A stretch of DNA of 64,000 nt. Source: Curtobacterium sp. MCLR17_036 (GTDB lineage: Bacteria > Actinomycetota > Actinomycetes > Actinomycetales > Microbacteriaceae). The position numbers and the translations under genes were made by a program. Location: the NCBI RefSeq assembly GCF_003234445.2, contig NZ_CP126269.1, forward strand, positions 1,302,001-1,366,000, given 5' to 3'. Positions 43,891-52,731 of the stretch are shown here, piece by piece; the stretch's first letter is position 1, and each line of letters begins with the position of its first letter. Under the pieces are notes generated by a model. It was not told where the DNA came from and did not search any database. It worked only from the letters and a program-made list of their open reading frames with translations.

Positions 43891-45438
43891 GTGACCGTCC
43901 GATCCCCTCTGCCGACCGGCACCTCGAAGCCGCCGGACCGCCTCCGCGACGCGTGGGTCGCGTTGACCGGCCTGTCCGCGGTGTTCCTGTTCGAGATGCT
44001 CGACAACTCGGTGCTGAACGTCGCGCTGCCCACCATCGGCCGCGACCTCGCAGCGTCGACCTCCGCGCTGCAGTGGGTGACCGGCGCCTACTCGGTCGCC
44101 TTCGGCGGCCTCATGCTCCTCTTCGGCGCCGTGGCCGACCGGTTCGGTCGACGCCGGGTCATGCTCGTCGGGCTCGTGCTGCTCGCGGTCGCCAGCGTGT
44201 CGACGCTCGTCGTGGACTCGGTCGGCGGGCTCATCGCTGTCCGCGCCCTGATGGGCGTCGCGGCGGCCATGACCACGCCCGGGTCGATGGCGCTCGCCTT
44301 CCGGCTCTTCGACACCGACGGCCTGCGCGTCCGGGCGCTCACCGTCGTCTCGACCGCCGGGCTCGTGGGCCTGGCGGTCGGGCCGACGATCGGTGGGTTC
44401 GTCCTCGCGGTCGCGCCGTGGCAGGTGCTCGTCGTCGCCAACGCTCCGATCGCCGCCGTCGCGTTCCTCGGCATCCGTGCCGGGGTCGCAGCCGACCCGC
44501 CGGAGGACCTGCGGCGCGACCCGGTCGACCTGGCCGGGGCACTGCTCGGCGCCGTCGCGGTCGTCGGGGTCCTCGTCACGCCGACCGTCCTGGTCGCGGG
44601 CAGCGGGGGAGCGGCCGCCTGGGGAGCACTCGCCGTGACCGTGGGCGCCGGGGTCGCGTTCGTGCTGCGCGAGCGTTCCGCGCGCCACCCCCTGCTCGAC
44701 CTCCACCTCGTCGCACGCCCCCTGGTCGCGAGCGGTCTGGCGTACAAGGCCGCCGCGGGCCTCGCGATGGCCGGCCTGTCGACGATGGTGACGCTGCAGC
44801 TCCAGCTCGTCTGGGGCTGGTCACCCGTGCTCGCCGCCGTCGGGACGCTGCCGCAGGTGCTGGTGCTCCTGCTCAGCGGGCGCTTCGTCGGCCCGTTCGT
44901 CCGCCGGGCCGGACTCGGGCGAGCGGGGTGGACGAGCGCCACCGCGGTCGTCCTCGGCCTGGCCGTGTTCGCCGCGGCCGGCCGCTTCGGCTACCCGTCC
45001 GTCCTGGTCGCGCTCGTCCTCGTCGCCGCGGGGATGCGGGTGGTCGGTGCGGTCGCCGGCAACAACGTCCTCGCCGGCCTGCCCGCCGACCGGACCTCGG
45101 TCGGAGCGGCTCTCGTCGACACCGCCGGAGAGCTCGCGACGGCCGTCGGCGTGACCGTGACCGGCGCGGTCCTGGCGGGCCTCGTCAGCGGCAGCATCAC
45201 CGCGACCGTGACCTCGCCCGACCGGAGCGCGTCCATCGGCACGGCGCTCGCCGTCGCCGCCGGCGCGGTCACGGTCCTCGCCGCGGTGCTCGTCGGCGTC
45301 GGACTGGCGCGCGCCCGGGCCGGGACCGCCGTGCCCGTGCCACGGACACCCAGCACCGACCGGCCGGTCGCCACCACCACCACCAACACCTCCACCACCA
45401 CGACCACGACCACGATGCAGGAGCCCTCCGATGTCTGA
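43891..45438 (+). CDS. MFS transporter, DHA2 (14-helix) drug efflux type
   Basis: A 515-residue membrane protein with about 14 predicted helices. DHA2 motifs: LDNSVLNVALPTIGRDL (motif D-like), WVTGAYSVAFGGLMLLFGAVADRFGRRR (motif A) and GPTIGG (motif C). It exports drugs or metabolites using proton motive force. GTG 43891 has AAGGAG 7 nt upstream. The C-terminal 35 residues are a Thr-rich tail. It overlaps the following hydrolase gene by 8 bp. Confidence 0.9.
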   Translation: MTVRSPLPTGTSKPPDRLRDAWVALTGLSAVFLFEMLDNSVLNVALPTIGRDLAASTSALQWVTGAYSVAFGGLMLLFGAVADRFGRRRVMLVGLVLLAVASVSTLVVDSVGGLIAVRALMGVAAAMTTPGSMALAFRLFDTDGLRVRALTVVSTAGLVGLAVGPTIGGFVLAVAPWQVLVVANAPIAAVAFLGIRAGVAADPPEDLRRDPVDLAGALLGAVAVVGVLVTPTVLVAGSGGAAAWGALAVTVGAGVAFVLRERSARHPLLDLHLVARPLVASGLAYKAAAGLAMAGLSTMVTLQLQLVWGWSPVLAAVGTLPQVLVLLLSGRFVGPFVRRAGLGRAGWTSATAVVLGLAVFAAAGRFGYPSVLVALVLVAAGMRVVGAVAGNNVLAGLPADRTSVGAALVDTAGELATAVGVTVTGAVLAGLVSGSITATVTSPDRSASIGTALAVAAGAVTVLAAVLVGVGLARARAGTAVPVPRTPSTDRPVATTTTNTSTTTTTTTMQEPSDV

Positions 45439-46423
45439 GCCCACCGTCCGCCCGCCGTTCGACCCCGAGCTCACCGGCTTCCTCGACGCCGTCGCGTCCC
45501 GCGGCGCGTTCACCCTGACCGAGGACATGCTGCCCGGCATGCGGCAGCTCGACGTCACCGAGGACGTCCTCGACGCGCGACTGCGGGAACGGGGACTCGA
45601 GCGGTCCAGCGTCACCGTGCCCGGGCACCGCGGCGACCCGATCACCCTCGCGGTCATCCGGCGCACCGGCAGGACCGGGCCGACGACGGCCGTCTACACG
45701 ATCCACGGCGGAGGCATGGCCTTCGGGCACCACCTCGGCAACCTCGAATCGTACGACGGGTGGCTCCTCGACCACGACGTGGTCCTGGTCAGCGTCGACT
45801 ACCGGCTCGCACCCGAGCACCCCGACCCGTACCCCGTCGAGGACTGCTACGCCGGCCTCGTCTGGGTCGCGGAGCACGCCGACGAGCTCGGGGTGGACCC
45901 GGCACGGATCGTCATCGCCGGGCAGAGCGCCGGCGCCGGTCTCGCCGCGGGGACGGCCCTGCTGGCACGTGACCGCCGCGGGCCGTCGCTCGCGGCGCAG
46001 ATCCTGGTCTCGCCGATGCTCGACGACCGCGACGCCACCGTCTCGGCGGCGCAGATCGACGGCGTCGGGATCGCCGACCGGCAGATGACCCGGTTCGGGT
46101 GGCAGGCGTACCTGGGACCGCGTCGCGGTACCGACGACGTCTCGGTGTACGCCGCGCCGGCACGGGCGACCGACCTGTCCGGGTTGCCGGCGACCTACCT
46201 GGACTGCGGCAGTGCCGAGGTCTTCCGCGACGAGACCGTCGCCTACGCCAGCGCGCTCTGGGCAGCCGGTGTCGACGCCGAGCTGCACGTCTGGCCGGGC
46301 GCCTTCCACGGCTTCACGAGCATGGTGCCGCAGGCCACCGTGTCGAAGCGGGCGACGGCGGCCCTGGCGGACTGGACCCGGCGGCTGCTCGGCGAGCCAG
46401 AGCCGGTCGCGCGCCGGACCTGA
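45431..46423 (+). CDS. HSL-type alpha/beta hydrolase (esterase)
   Basis: A 330-residue member of the hormone-sensitive lipase group: oxyanion HGGGMAFGHH, DYRLAPEHPDPYP, nucleophile elbow GQSAGAG (Gln instead of the usual Asp), Asp in YLDCGSAEVFRDE and His in GAFHGFTSM. Cytosolic. Overlap with the MFS gene suggests that the pair handles one compound, the esterase modifying and the pump exporting it. This is inference. Confidence 0.88.
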   Translation: MSEPTVRPPFDPELTGFLDAVASRGAFTLTEDMLPGMRQLDVTEDVLDARLRERGLERSSVTVPGHRGDPITLAVIRRTGRTGPTTAVYTIHGGGMAFGHHLGNLESYDGWLLDHDVVLVSVDYRLAPEHPDPYPVEDCYAGLVWVAEHADELGVDPARIVIAGQSAGAGLAAGTALLARDRRGPSLAAQILVSPMLDDRDATVSAAQIDGVGIADRQMTRFGWQAYLGPRRGTDDVSVYAAPARATDLSGLPATYLDCGSAEVFRDETVAYASALWAAGVDAELHVWPGAFHGFTSMVPQATVSKRATAALADWTRRLLGEPEPVARRT

Positions 46424-46478
46424 CCGCGCCGGGCCTGATCACTCCGGGCCTGACCGCTCCGGGCCTGATCGACCCGCA
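46419..46478. repeat. 15-bp tandem repeat x4 at the hydrolase stop
   Basis: Units CCTGACCGCGCCGGG, CCTGATCACTCCGGG, CCTGACCGCTCCGGG and CCTGATCGACCCGCA. The hydrolase TGA lies in the first unit. Confidence 0.8.
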
Positions 46479-46486
46479 GCGTGCGG

Positions 46487-46523
46487 ACCGGGAGGGCGTC
46501 GGGGTGCCCGTCGCCCTCCCGGT
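46487..46523. terminator. bidirectional terminator
   Basis: ACCGGGAGGGCG and CGCCCTCCCGGT form a 12-bp stem around a 13-nt loop, between the convergent hydrolase and cell-wall protein genes. Confidence 0.75.
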
Positions 46524-46536
46524 CAGCGTGCAGGTG

Positions 46537-47292
46537 TCAGGCGGAGCGACGACGGCGCACGGCGGTCCAGCCGAGCAGACCGCCGCCGAGTGCGACGGCC
46601 ACCGCGGCCCCCGCTCCGACCCCCAGGCCGACGGGCGAGCCGGTGTACGCGAGCTCTCCCGTGGCGGAGGGCCCGGTGCCGCTGTCCGTCCCGCCGACGA
46701 CGGCCGGGGTGGGCGTGGCCGCGGCCGTGGCCACCGGCGTGCTGCCCGTGGCGGGGAGCGGGGTGGGCGGGGCGACGACGGGCGTCGCGGACGTGGTCGG
46801 CGGCGTGCTGGCCGTGGGCGTCGGCGGCGTGCTTGCCGTGGGCGTCGCTGGTGCGCTCGGCGTGGGCGTCGTGCTGGGGGTCGGGGTGCCGGTCGGCTCC
46901 GGCGTCACCGGGGCGCTCGGCGTCGGGGTGGCGGTCGCGGTCGGGATGCACGCGGCGTCCGAGGCTCCGGAGTACGTCCGGTCGAAGCGCGTGTCGCCGT
47001 CGCCCGACGTGACCGCGACGGACCAGGTGTGGGTGGTCGTCCCGTCGAGCGCGTAGTGGTGGTCGTAGCCCTCGCGGCCGAACGTGGTCGTGCCCTGGTC
47101 TTCGCCGTCCAGCACGACGTCGGCGGTCGAGCCCGACGGGTAGCTCGTCAGGCTGACGTGCAGGTCGGTACAGGTGGCCGAGACGACCGGGGTGTGCGCC
47201 GAGGCGATGCCGGCGACCGCGACGGCCGCGATCCCGCCGGCGACGATCGAGACGGCGGCACCGCTGAGGATGCGCGTGGTGGTGCGTTGCAT
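46537..47292 (-). CDS. sortase-anchored cell-wall protein with Pro/Thr stalk
   Basis: A 251-residue precursor: signal peptide (ILSGAAVSIVAGGIAAVAVAGIASAHT), a small globular domain of about 90 residues with two cysteines, a Thr/Pro/Ala stalk from about 118 to 205, then LAYTGS, a membrane helix and the tail RRRRSA. LAxTG fits class E sortases. A second motif, LPATGS, lies earlier in the stalk. The globular domain is unknown to me. It may be a short surface adhesin-like protein. The ATG has AACGGAGAA upstream. Confidence 0.8.
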   Translation of the reverse strand: MQRTTTRILSGAAVSIVAGGIAAVAVAGIASAHTPVVSATCTDLHVSLTSYPSGSTADVVLDGEDQGTTTFGREGYDHHYALDGTTTHTWSVAVTSGDGDTRFDRTYSGASDAACIPTATATPTPSAPVTPEPTGTPTPSTTPTPSAPATPTASTPPTPTASTPPTTSATPVVAPPTPLPATGSTPVATAAATPTPAVVGGTDSGTGPSATGELAYTGSPVGLGVGAGAAVAVALGGGLLGWTAVRRRRSA

Positions 47293-47434
47293 GGTGTTCT
47301 CCGTTGGGTTCGGGTCCTTCACGGAGGGCCTGCCGAGCGACCGACAGGCGTCGCCGCAGCACGGCGTCGCCGGGGGCGGTGCCGTTCTGCGGTGGATGCG
47401 GACGTCGGGTGAACTCGGGCAGTTCCGTCCTGGT

Positions 47435-47452
47435 GACCCCCGATCGGGGGTC
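47435..47452. promoter_or_regulatory. 18-bp perfect palindrome, possible MerR operator
   Basis: GACCCCCGATCGGGGGTC lies in the divergent region before the MerR gene, 17 nt upstream of a TACGTT hexamer (47458-47463). Position fits autoregulation, but the palindrome is not in the classic MerR -35/-10 spacer. Confidence 0.45.
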
Positions 47453-47546
47453 GGAGGTACGTTAGCAGATCTCATGTTCGGCCGTTCCGGGTCGGATCCG
47501 GCCGAGGGGTTGCACCTGCCGCAGCGTCATGTGGTCGGGTGGTCCC

Positions 47547-48524
47547 ATGACCGCGACACCGAACCACGACCCGTCCGGACAACTGGTCGTCACGCCACCG
47601 CGACGGGTCGGGATCGGTGACGCCGCCGCGTTCGTCGGGACGACGCCGAGGGCCATCCGGCACCACCACGCGATCGGCCTGCTGCCGGAGCCGGAGCGGG
47701 GGAGCGACGGTCGTCGCCGCTACGGACCGGACGAGATCACCCGGCTGCTCTGGATCCGCAGGATGGCGGACGCCGGGATCGCCCTCGCGGACATCCGCGA
47801 CGCGTTCGGCGACGCGCCCGTCGACGCAGCGGAGTCCTCCGCCGAGCCGGGCGTCGAGGCCGTCCTCGAGCGGCTCGAGCGCGCCCTCGTCGCGAAGCAG
47901 GCGGCGCTGGAACGGCAGCGCGACGCCGTTCGGCGGATGCGGGCCCGGGGTGCCCGCCTGGGCCTGCTCGCCGACGTCGTCGCCGGCCGGCTCGACGCGC
48001 TGCCCGAGGGAGCCCTCCGCCGGCAGGACGTCGACACCCTGCTCGTCACCGAGCGCGTGTTCGGTCCCCTCGGGGCGGCCGTGCAGGCGAGTCGGTTCAT
48101 CGCGTTGGCGAGCGATCCGGAGCTGCGCGCGGCGTCCGACCGCGTGGACGCTACCGAAGCAGCGCTCGACGACACGGTGGACGTGGACGACCCACGGGTG
48201 GCTGAGGTCGCCGCCGATCGTGCTGCGTTCGAACGCATGCTGCACGCGGCCGTCGACGCGACCGGACTGTCCGACGCCGAGGACGCGCTCTTCGACGACG
48301 ACGACAGCGGCGACGGCGACGGCGACGACGGCGGCGACGTCAAGCCCGCGCCCGACGGCGTCGCGGACCCGGGTGGCGACCGCCAGGCACGGGTGATGAG
48401 CGCGGCCGGAGCGATCAGCCGGCTGCCCCTCGACTTCTCGCCGGCACGCCTGCGGAGTGCGGCCCTCGCCGCGGCGCTCGCCGCCGACGAACCGCCGACG
48501 GGCAGCGCCACGGACGGCGGCTGA
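47547..48524 (+). CDS. MerR-family transcriptional regulator
   Basis: A 325-residue regulator. N-terminal winged HTH: GIGDAAAFVGTTPRAIRHHHAIGLLPEPERGSDGRRRYGPDEITRLLWIRRMADAGIAL. The dimer helix follows, then a long C-terminal region with an Asp/Gly repeat (DDDDSGDGDGDDGGD) that could be a flexible linker. ATG 47547 and ATG 47529 are both possible. No metal-binding cysteine set is seen, so a small-molecule or stress ligand is more likely. Confidence 0.85.
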   Translation: MTATPNHDPSGQLVVTPPRRVGIGDAAAFVGTTPRAIRHHHAIGLLPEPERGSDGRRRYGPDEITRLLWIRRMADAGIALADIRDAFGDAPVDAAESSAEPGVEAVLERLERALVAKQAALERQRDAVRRMRARGARLGLLADVVAGRLDALPEGALRRQDVDTLLVTERVFGPLGAAVQASRFIALASDPELRAASDRVDATEAALDDTVDVDDPRVAEVAADRAAFERMLHAAVDATGLSDAEDALFDDDDSGDGDGDDGGDVKPAPDGVADPGGDRQARVMSAAGAISRLPLDFSPARLRSAALAAALAADEPPTGSATDGG

Positions 48525-48559
48525 CGCCGACGTCCCGTGCGACGCGCCCACGGAGGTGC

Positions 48560-48565
48560 CAGACT
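48560..48565 (+). promoter_or_regulatory. -10-like element, leaderless type
   Basis: CAGACT ends 6 nt before ATG 48572. Confidence 0.3.
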
Positions 48566-48571
48566 GGCCGC

Positions 48572-49324
48572 ATGGGGGGACCATCACGACGAGCGCGCGT
48601 GCTCGCGACGACCACGGCCATCACCTGCGCGGCGATCCTGGTGGGCTGCAGCTCCGGCGGCGGCGAACCGCAGGGCAGCGGCGACGGATCGGCACGGGCG
48701 GGCGCGCCGACCTCGACGCCGACCCCGACCCCGACCGCTGTGTTCACCGAGGATGCCCTGCGCTCGGCGGTCCTCACCACGAGCGAGCTCCCCGTGGGCG
48801 GGTGGACCGAGAAGCCCGACACGAGCGGCGGCGACGGCAGTGGCGGTACCACCTCGCGCGATGCCGAGAGCCCCGGCGCCTGTGCGGCGGACTTCTCCGA
48901 GGTCGTCCCCGACGGGTTCGCGGACGTGCCCGAGGTCGGGGCCGACTGGACCCGCGAGTCGACGTCGTCGTTCCTGTCCACCGGTGTCGTCGCCGACCCA
49001 GAGGCCGCCGAGCACGTGCGGGCCATCGCCGCGGCCGTCGCGGATTGCCCCACGGACGGCGCGACCTACACGATCGACGGCCAGCAGCAGCGCATCACGA
49101 CGGTGCCGCTCGACCTCGGCGAGTGGGGATCGGTGTCGTCCTGCATCCGGTACGAGCTGAACTCGTCGACCTCGGTGGTCGGCGAGACCTGCATGGTCGC
49201 CGGGGAAGGGTTCCTCGCGACGGTGACCGTCGGGTCCCCGTACTCGTTCGGCGTGCCGGAGGACGACGAGCTCCGCACGATCGTCGACGCGGCGGTGCGG
49301 AAGGCGGAGCGCGCGCTGGCCTGA
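48572..49324 (+). CDS. lipoprotein, unknown function
   Basis: A 250-residue lipoprotein. Signal peptide with lipobox ILVGC (Cys about 26), a Gly/Ser/Thr-Pro linker, then a domain with FTEDALRSAVLTTSELPVGGW and four later cysteines. The SELPVGGW-type start resembles actinobacterial PknH-sensor-like extracellular domains, but I would not assign it. The last codons and stop are duplicated downstream (51-bp repeat). Confidence 0.65.
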   Translation: MGGPSRRARVLATTTAITCAAILVGCSSGGGEPQGSGDGSARAGAPTSTPTPTPTAVFTEDALRSAVLTTSELPVGGWTEKPDTSGGDGSGGTTSRDAESPGACAADFSEVVPDGFADVPEVGADWTRESTSSFLSTGVVADPEAAEHVRAIAAAVADCPTDGATYTIDGQQQRITTVPLDLGEWGSVSSCIRYELNSSTSVVGETCMVAGEGFLATVTVGSPYSFGVPEDDELRTIVDAAVRKAERALA

Positions 49325-49413
49325 CGGGCTGCACCCGCGTTCCGCCCGGGGCGTACCGGGCGCGCGCTGGTCTGACGGCCGCACCCGCGTCCGGCCGGGG
49401 CGTTCCGGGCGGG
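49312..49413. repeat. 51-bp tandem duplication over the lipoprotein stop
   Basis: The segment CGCGCTGGCCTGACGGGCTG and following 31 bases is repeated at 49363 with a few changes. The first copy holds the real stop codon, the second a duplicate TGA. Confidence 0.8.
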
Positions 49414-49443
49414 AGGCGCGGGTCGGCGTCCCCCGTGCCTCCC
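49411..49443 (+). terminator. GGGAGGC-family hairpin
   Basis: GGGAGGCGCGGG and CCCGTGCCTCCC pair imperfectly. Likely terminator of the lipoprotein gene. Confidence 0.6.
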
Positions 49444-49477
49444 GTCCGGCGGGTCGTCCGTTGCGCACCCCGCGCGA

Positions 49478-49512
49478 TTACAACGTTGACTTTGCTTTTA
49501 CAGCGCTGTAAT
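49478..49512. promoter_or_regulatory. double LacI-type operator of the sugar ABC operon
   Basis: TTTACAGCGCTGTAAT at 49497-49512 is a near-perfect palindrome. TTACAACGTTGACT at 49478-49491 is a weaker second site whose centre lies exactly 20 bp upstream, about two helical turns. The strong site matches the one before the secreted GH31 gene. Confidence 0.75.
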
Positions 49513-49552
49513 GATGGACCGGCGCGACGACGCGCACAGAGGGAGTGACCCG

Positions 49553-50857
49553 ATGGTGGGAAGCAGGACCGGAACGCGAGCGGCCGTGAGTCGACGGGGG
49601 TTCCTCGCCGGCGCAGCCGGCGGGATCGCACTCGGCACGATGGCGCTCGCGGGCTGCGCGACCCCGCGCGCCGCGGCCGGCGGCACGACGACGCTGCGCT
49701 TCTACGAGCAGAAGCAGGAGGTGATCGCCTACTTCGACGACCTGCTGCGCCGGTTCGAGGGCGCGAAGCCGCGGTTGACCGTCGTGCACGACACGACCAC
49801 GGCGATCGCCCCGCAGTTCGTGCGCGGCGAGCCCGCCGACGTCGGCTGCTTCAACGACAACCTCGAGCTCGCGCGGTACATCGAACGCGGCGTGCTCAGC
49901 GACCTCTCCGACCTGCCGTCGGCGGCGCGGGTACGACCCGACGTCGACACCCTGACGAACCAGTACGCCCGGTTCGAGGACCGCACGAGCGTGCTGCCGT
50001 ACTCGCTGGCGGCCGCCGGGGTCATCTACAACAAGCGGATCTTCGCCGACCACGACCTGCCCGTCCCGACCACCTGGGACGACTTCGTCGAGGTGTGCCG
50101 GACGCTCCAGAAGGCCGGCGTCACCCCGATCTACGCCACCGACCGCGACACCTGGACGCTGTGGCAGGGTCTGTTCGACTACTCCGTCGGCAGCCTCGTC
50201 GACACCGGCACGTTCTTCCGGAAGATGAAGGCGCAGGGCACCGACATCGGACCGGACTCCGAGGTCTCGTTCGAGCAGGACTTCGCGGTCCCGATGGAGC
50301 GCGCGAAGACCATCTCGTCGTTCTTCAACCCCGACCACGCCACCCGCGCCTACGCCGACGGCAACCTCGCGTTCGGACAGGGCAAGGCCGCGATGTACCT
50401 GCAGGGGCCGTGGGCGCTCGGCCAGATCGCGCTCATCGACGAGGACCTCGAGGTCGGCACGTTCGCCCTGCCGGTGTCGAACGACCCGGGGGACCGGAAG
50501 GCCCGCGTCAACATCGACCTCGGGCTCTGGATCCCGACGGCCTCGCAGCACCAGGACGAGGCCCGCGAACTGGTCGAGTTCCTCATGCAGCCCGAGGTCA
50601 TCGACGCGTACAACGACGACAACCTGGCGTACTCGCCGACGAAGGACGCCCCGCCGCAGCAGGACGAGCGGCTCGCCGGTCTGCAGCAGTACGTCGACGA
50701 CGCCGCCTTCTACCAGGGGGCCGGCACGTTCATCCCCGCCTCGATCCCGCTCGGCAACTACCTGCAGTCCGCGATCCGCAGCGGCGACTTCACCTCGATG
50801 CTGCGCCGGCTCGACGCGGACTGGCGGCGTCTCGCCGGCCGGTCGGCGACGGTCTGA
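49553..50857 (+). CDS. ABC transporter sugar-binding lipoprotein
   Basis: A 434-residue extracellular solute-binding protein family 1 member. Twin-arginine-type signal SRRGFLAGAAGG with lipobox MALAGC, so it is exported folded and lipidated. The mature domain starts TTTLRFYEQKQEVIAYFDDLLRRFE, with NKRIFADHDLPVPTTWDDF, FGQGKAAMYLQGPWALGQI typical of sugar-binding proteins. ATG 49553 has GGGAG 8 nt upstream. The earlier ATG at 49511 overlaps the operator and is unlikely. Confidence 0.92.
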   Translation: MVGSRTGTRAAVSRRGFLAGAAGGIALGTMALAGCATPRAAAGGTTTLRFYEQKQEVIAYFDDLLRRFEGAKPRLTVVHDTTTAIAPQFVRGEPADVGCFNDNLELARYIERGVLSDLSDLPSAARVRPDVDTLTNQYARFEDRTSVLPYSLAAAGVIYNKRIFADHDLPVPTTWDDFVEVCRTLQKAGVTPIYATDRDTWTLWQGLFDYSVGSLVDTGTFFRKMKAQGTDIGPDSEVSFEQDFAVPMERAKTISSFFNPDHATRAYADGNLAFGQGKAAMYLQGPWALGQIALIDEDLEVGTFALPVSNDPGDRKARVNIDLGLWIPTASQHQDEARELVEFLMQPEVIDAYNDDNLAYSPTKDAPPQQDERLAGLQQYVDDAAFYQGAGTFIPASIPLGNYLQSAIRSGDFTSMLRRLDADWRRLAGRSATV

Positions 50858-50874
50858 CCCGGACAGGAGCCACC

Positions 50875-51831
50875 ATGACCATGCAGACACCGCTCTCCCG
50901 CGACACCGACCCGGCGACGTCCGGACCGGCGACCGCGGCCGCCCGCACGCACCGCCGCGTCGGGTCCCTCAAGCGCACCGAGGGCATGTACTACCTGTTC
51001 CTCGTGCCGGCCCTCGTGCTGTTCACGGCGTTCGTCGTCGCACCCGCGTGCGTCGGCATCTTCTACAGCTTCACCGACTACCTCGGCTTCGGGCAGTGGC
51101 AGTTCCTCGGCATCGAGAACTACCGGGCGCTCGTCTCCGACCCCGCGATCATCGGGTCCTACGGGTTCACGCTCGGCTTCGCGGTGGTGACCGTCATCGT
51201 CACCCAGGTCATCGCCCTCGCACTGGCGATCGCCCTGGCGAAGCGCGTGCGGTTCGCCGCCGGGCTGCGCTCCGTCTTCGTCATCCCGATGGTGATCTCC
51301 GGCATCGTCGTCGCCTACGTCTTCAACTACCTGTTCTCGAACACGGTGCCGGCCCTCGCCACGGGCGTCGGCTTCGGGCCGCTCCAGCAGAGCATCCTCG
51401 GCGACCCGAACCTCGCCTGGCTCGCGATCGTCATCGTGTCCGCCTGGCAGACGGTCCCGGGGGCACTGCTCATCTACACGGCGGGGCTCACCTCGATCCC
51501 CGAGGACCTGTACGAGGCCAGCGCGCTCGACGGCGCCACCGGCTGGAAGCAGCTCCGCGCGATCACCCTGCCGCTGCTCGGCGGCTTCATCGTCATCAAC
51601 ACGGTGCTCGGCGTGAAGGGCTACCTCGGGGCGTACGACGTCATCGTCGGCCTCACCAACGGTGGACCCGGCAGCGCGACGAGCAGCGTCGCGATGACCA
51701 TCTTCGGCGGCTTCACCGGGGGCGACTACGCCTACCAGATGGCGAACGCGACCGTGTTCTTCGTCATCACCGTCCTCATCTCCGTGCTGCAGCTCGCGGC
51801 GACCCGCGGAAGGAACCTGCGTCTCGCATGA
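50875..51831 (+). CDS. ABC sugar transporter permease 1 (MalF-type)
   Basis: A 318-residue permease with six to seven helices. The EAA loop EASALDGATGWKQLRAITLP contacts the ATPase, and ENYRALVSD is typical of MalF/UgpA-type subunits. An ACAGGAG ribosome-binding site precedes the ATG. It overlaps the next permease by 4 bp. Confidence 0.93.
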   Translation: MTMQTPLSRDTDPATSGPATAAARTHRRVGSLKRTEGMYYLFLVPALVLFTAFVVAPACVGIFYSFTDYLGFGQWQFLGIENYRALVSDPAIIGSYGFTLGFAVVTVIVTQVIALALAIALAKRVRFAAGLRSVFVIPMVISGIVVAYVFNYLFSNTVPALATGVGFGPLQQSILGDPNLAWLAIVIVSAWQTVPGALLIYTAGLTSIPEDLYEASALDGATGWKQLRAITLPLLGGFIVINTVLGVKGYLGAYDVIVGLTNGGPGSATSSVAMTIFGGFTGGDYAYQMANATVFFVITVLISVLQLAATRGRNLRLA

Positions 51832-52721
51832 CCGCCACCGACACCCGCACCCTCACCACCGCCGACACCGGCCGTCCGGGCCGCCCGCGCCGGCACCGCC
51901 TCGGCGGCACGAACTGGACGCTCACGATCGTCCTCGGCCTCGCGTCGCTGACCGTCCTCATCCCGCTCTACGTCACGGTCGCGATGGCGTTCAAGACGAG
52001 CGCACAGTCCGTCGACGGCAACGCGCTGTCGCTGCCGTTCCCGTTCAACCCGGGCTCCTTCGCCGAGGCGTGGCAGCTCACCCGCTTCCCGGTGTCCTTC
52101 ACCGTGTCGCTCGGCGTCGCCGCGCTCACCGTCGTCGCGACGCTGCTGCTCAGCTCGTTCGCCTCGTACGCGATCGTCCGGAACTGGCACCGCCGGTTCT
52201 TCCGCTGGTCGTTCGTGTACCTGCTCGCGGCGATGTTCCTGCCGTTCCCCGTCGTCGCGCTGCCGCAGATCAAGCTCACCGCCGAGATGGGGCTCGACAA
52301 CCCGGTCGGCGTCGGGATCCTGCACGCCATGTTCCAACTGTCGTTCAGCGTGCTGCTCTACTCGGCGTACCTGCGGTCGATCCCCGTCGAGCTCGAGGAG
52401 AGCGCCCGCATCGACGGCGCGTCCACGTGGCAGATCTTCTGGCGCATCATCCTGCCGCTCCTCGGCCCGATGAACGCGACCGTCGGCATCTTCGCCTTCC
52501 TGGCGTCCTGGAACGACTTCATGATGCCGTCGCTCATCACCGCGGACCCGGCACTGCAGACGCTCCCCGTGGTGCAGAACATCTTCCAGAGCAAGTTCGG
52601 CACGAACTACAACGTCGCCTTCGCCTCGTACCTGATGGCGATGGCCCCGACGATCATCGTCTACCTGTTCGCGCAGCGCTGGGTCATCAGCGGCGTGACG
52701 CAGGGCGCGGTCAAGAGCTGA
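51828..52721 (+). CDS. ABC sugar transporter permease 2 (MalG-type)
   Basis: A 297-residue permease with six helices. The EAA loop is EESARIDGASTWQIFWRIILP. The MalG/UgpE-type C-terminal stretch ends AQRWVISGVTQGAVK. No ATPase gene follows, so the importer probably uses a shared MsiK-type ATPase encoded elsewhere. Confidence 0.93.
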   Translation: MTATDTRTLTTADTGRPGRPRRHRLGGTNWTLTIVLGLASLTVLIPLYVTVAMAFKTSAQSVDGNALSLPFPFNPGSFAEAWQLTRFPVSFTVSLGVAALTVVATLLLSSFASYAIVRNWHRRFFRWSFVYLLAAMFLPFPVVALPQIKLTAEMGLDNPVGVGILHAMFQLSFSVLLYSAYLRSIPVELEESARIDGASTWQIFWRIILPLLGPMNATVGIFAFLASWNDFMMPSLITADPALQTLPVVQNIFQSKFGTNYNVAFASYLMAMAPTIIVYLFAQRWVISGVTQGAVKS

Positions 52722-52731
52722 GGGACAGCGA

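Noticed and set aside
47435..47452. Rho-independent terminator at the GACCCCCGATCGGGGGTC palindrome
   Set aside because: It lies in a divergent promoter region where no transcript ends. A protein-binding site is more likely.
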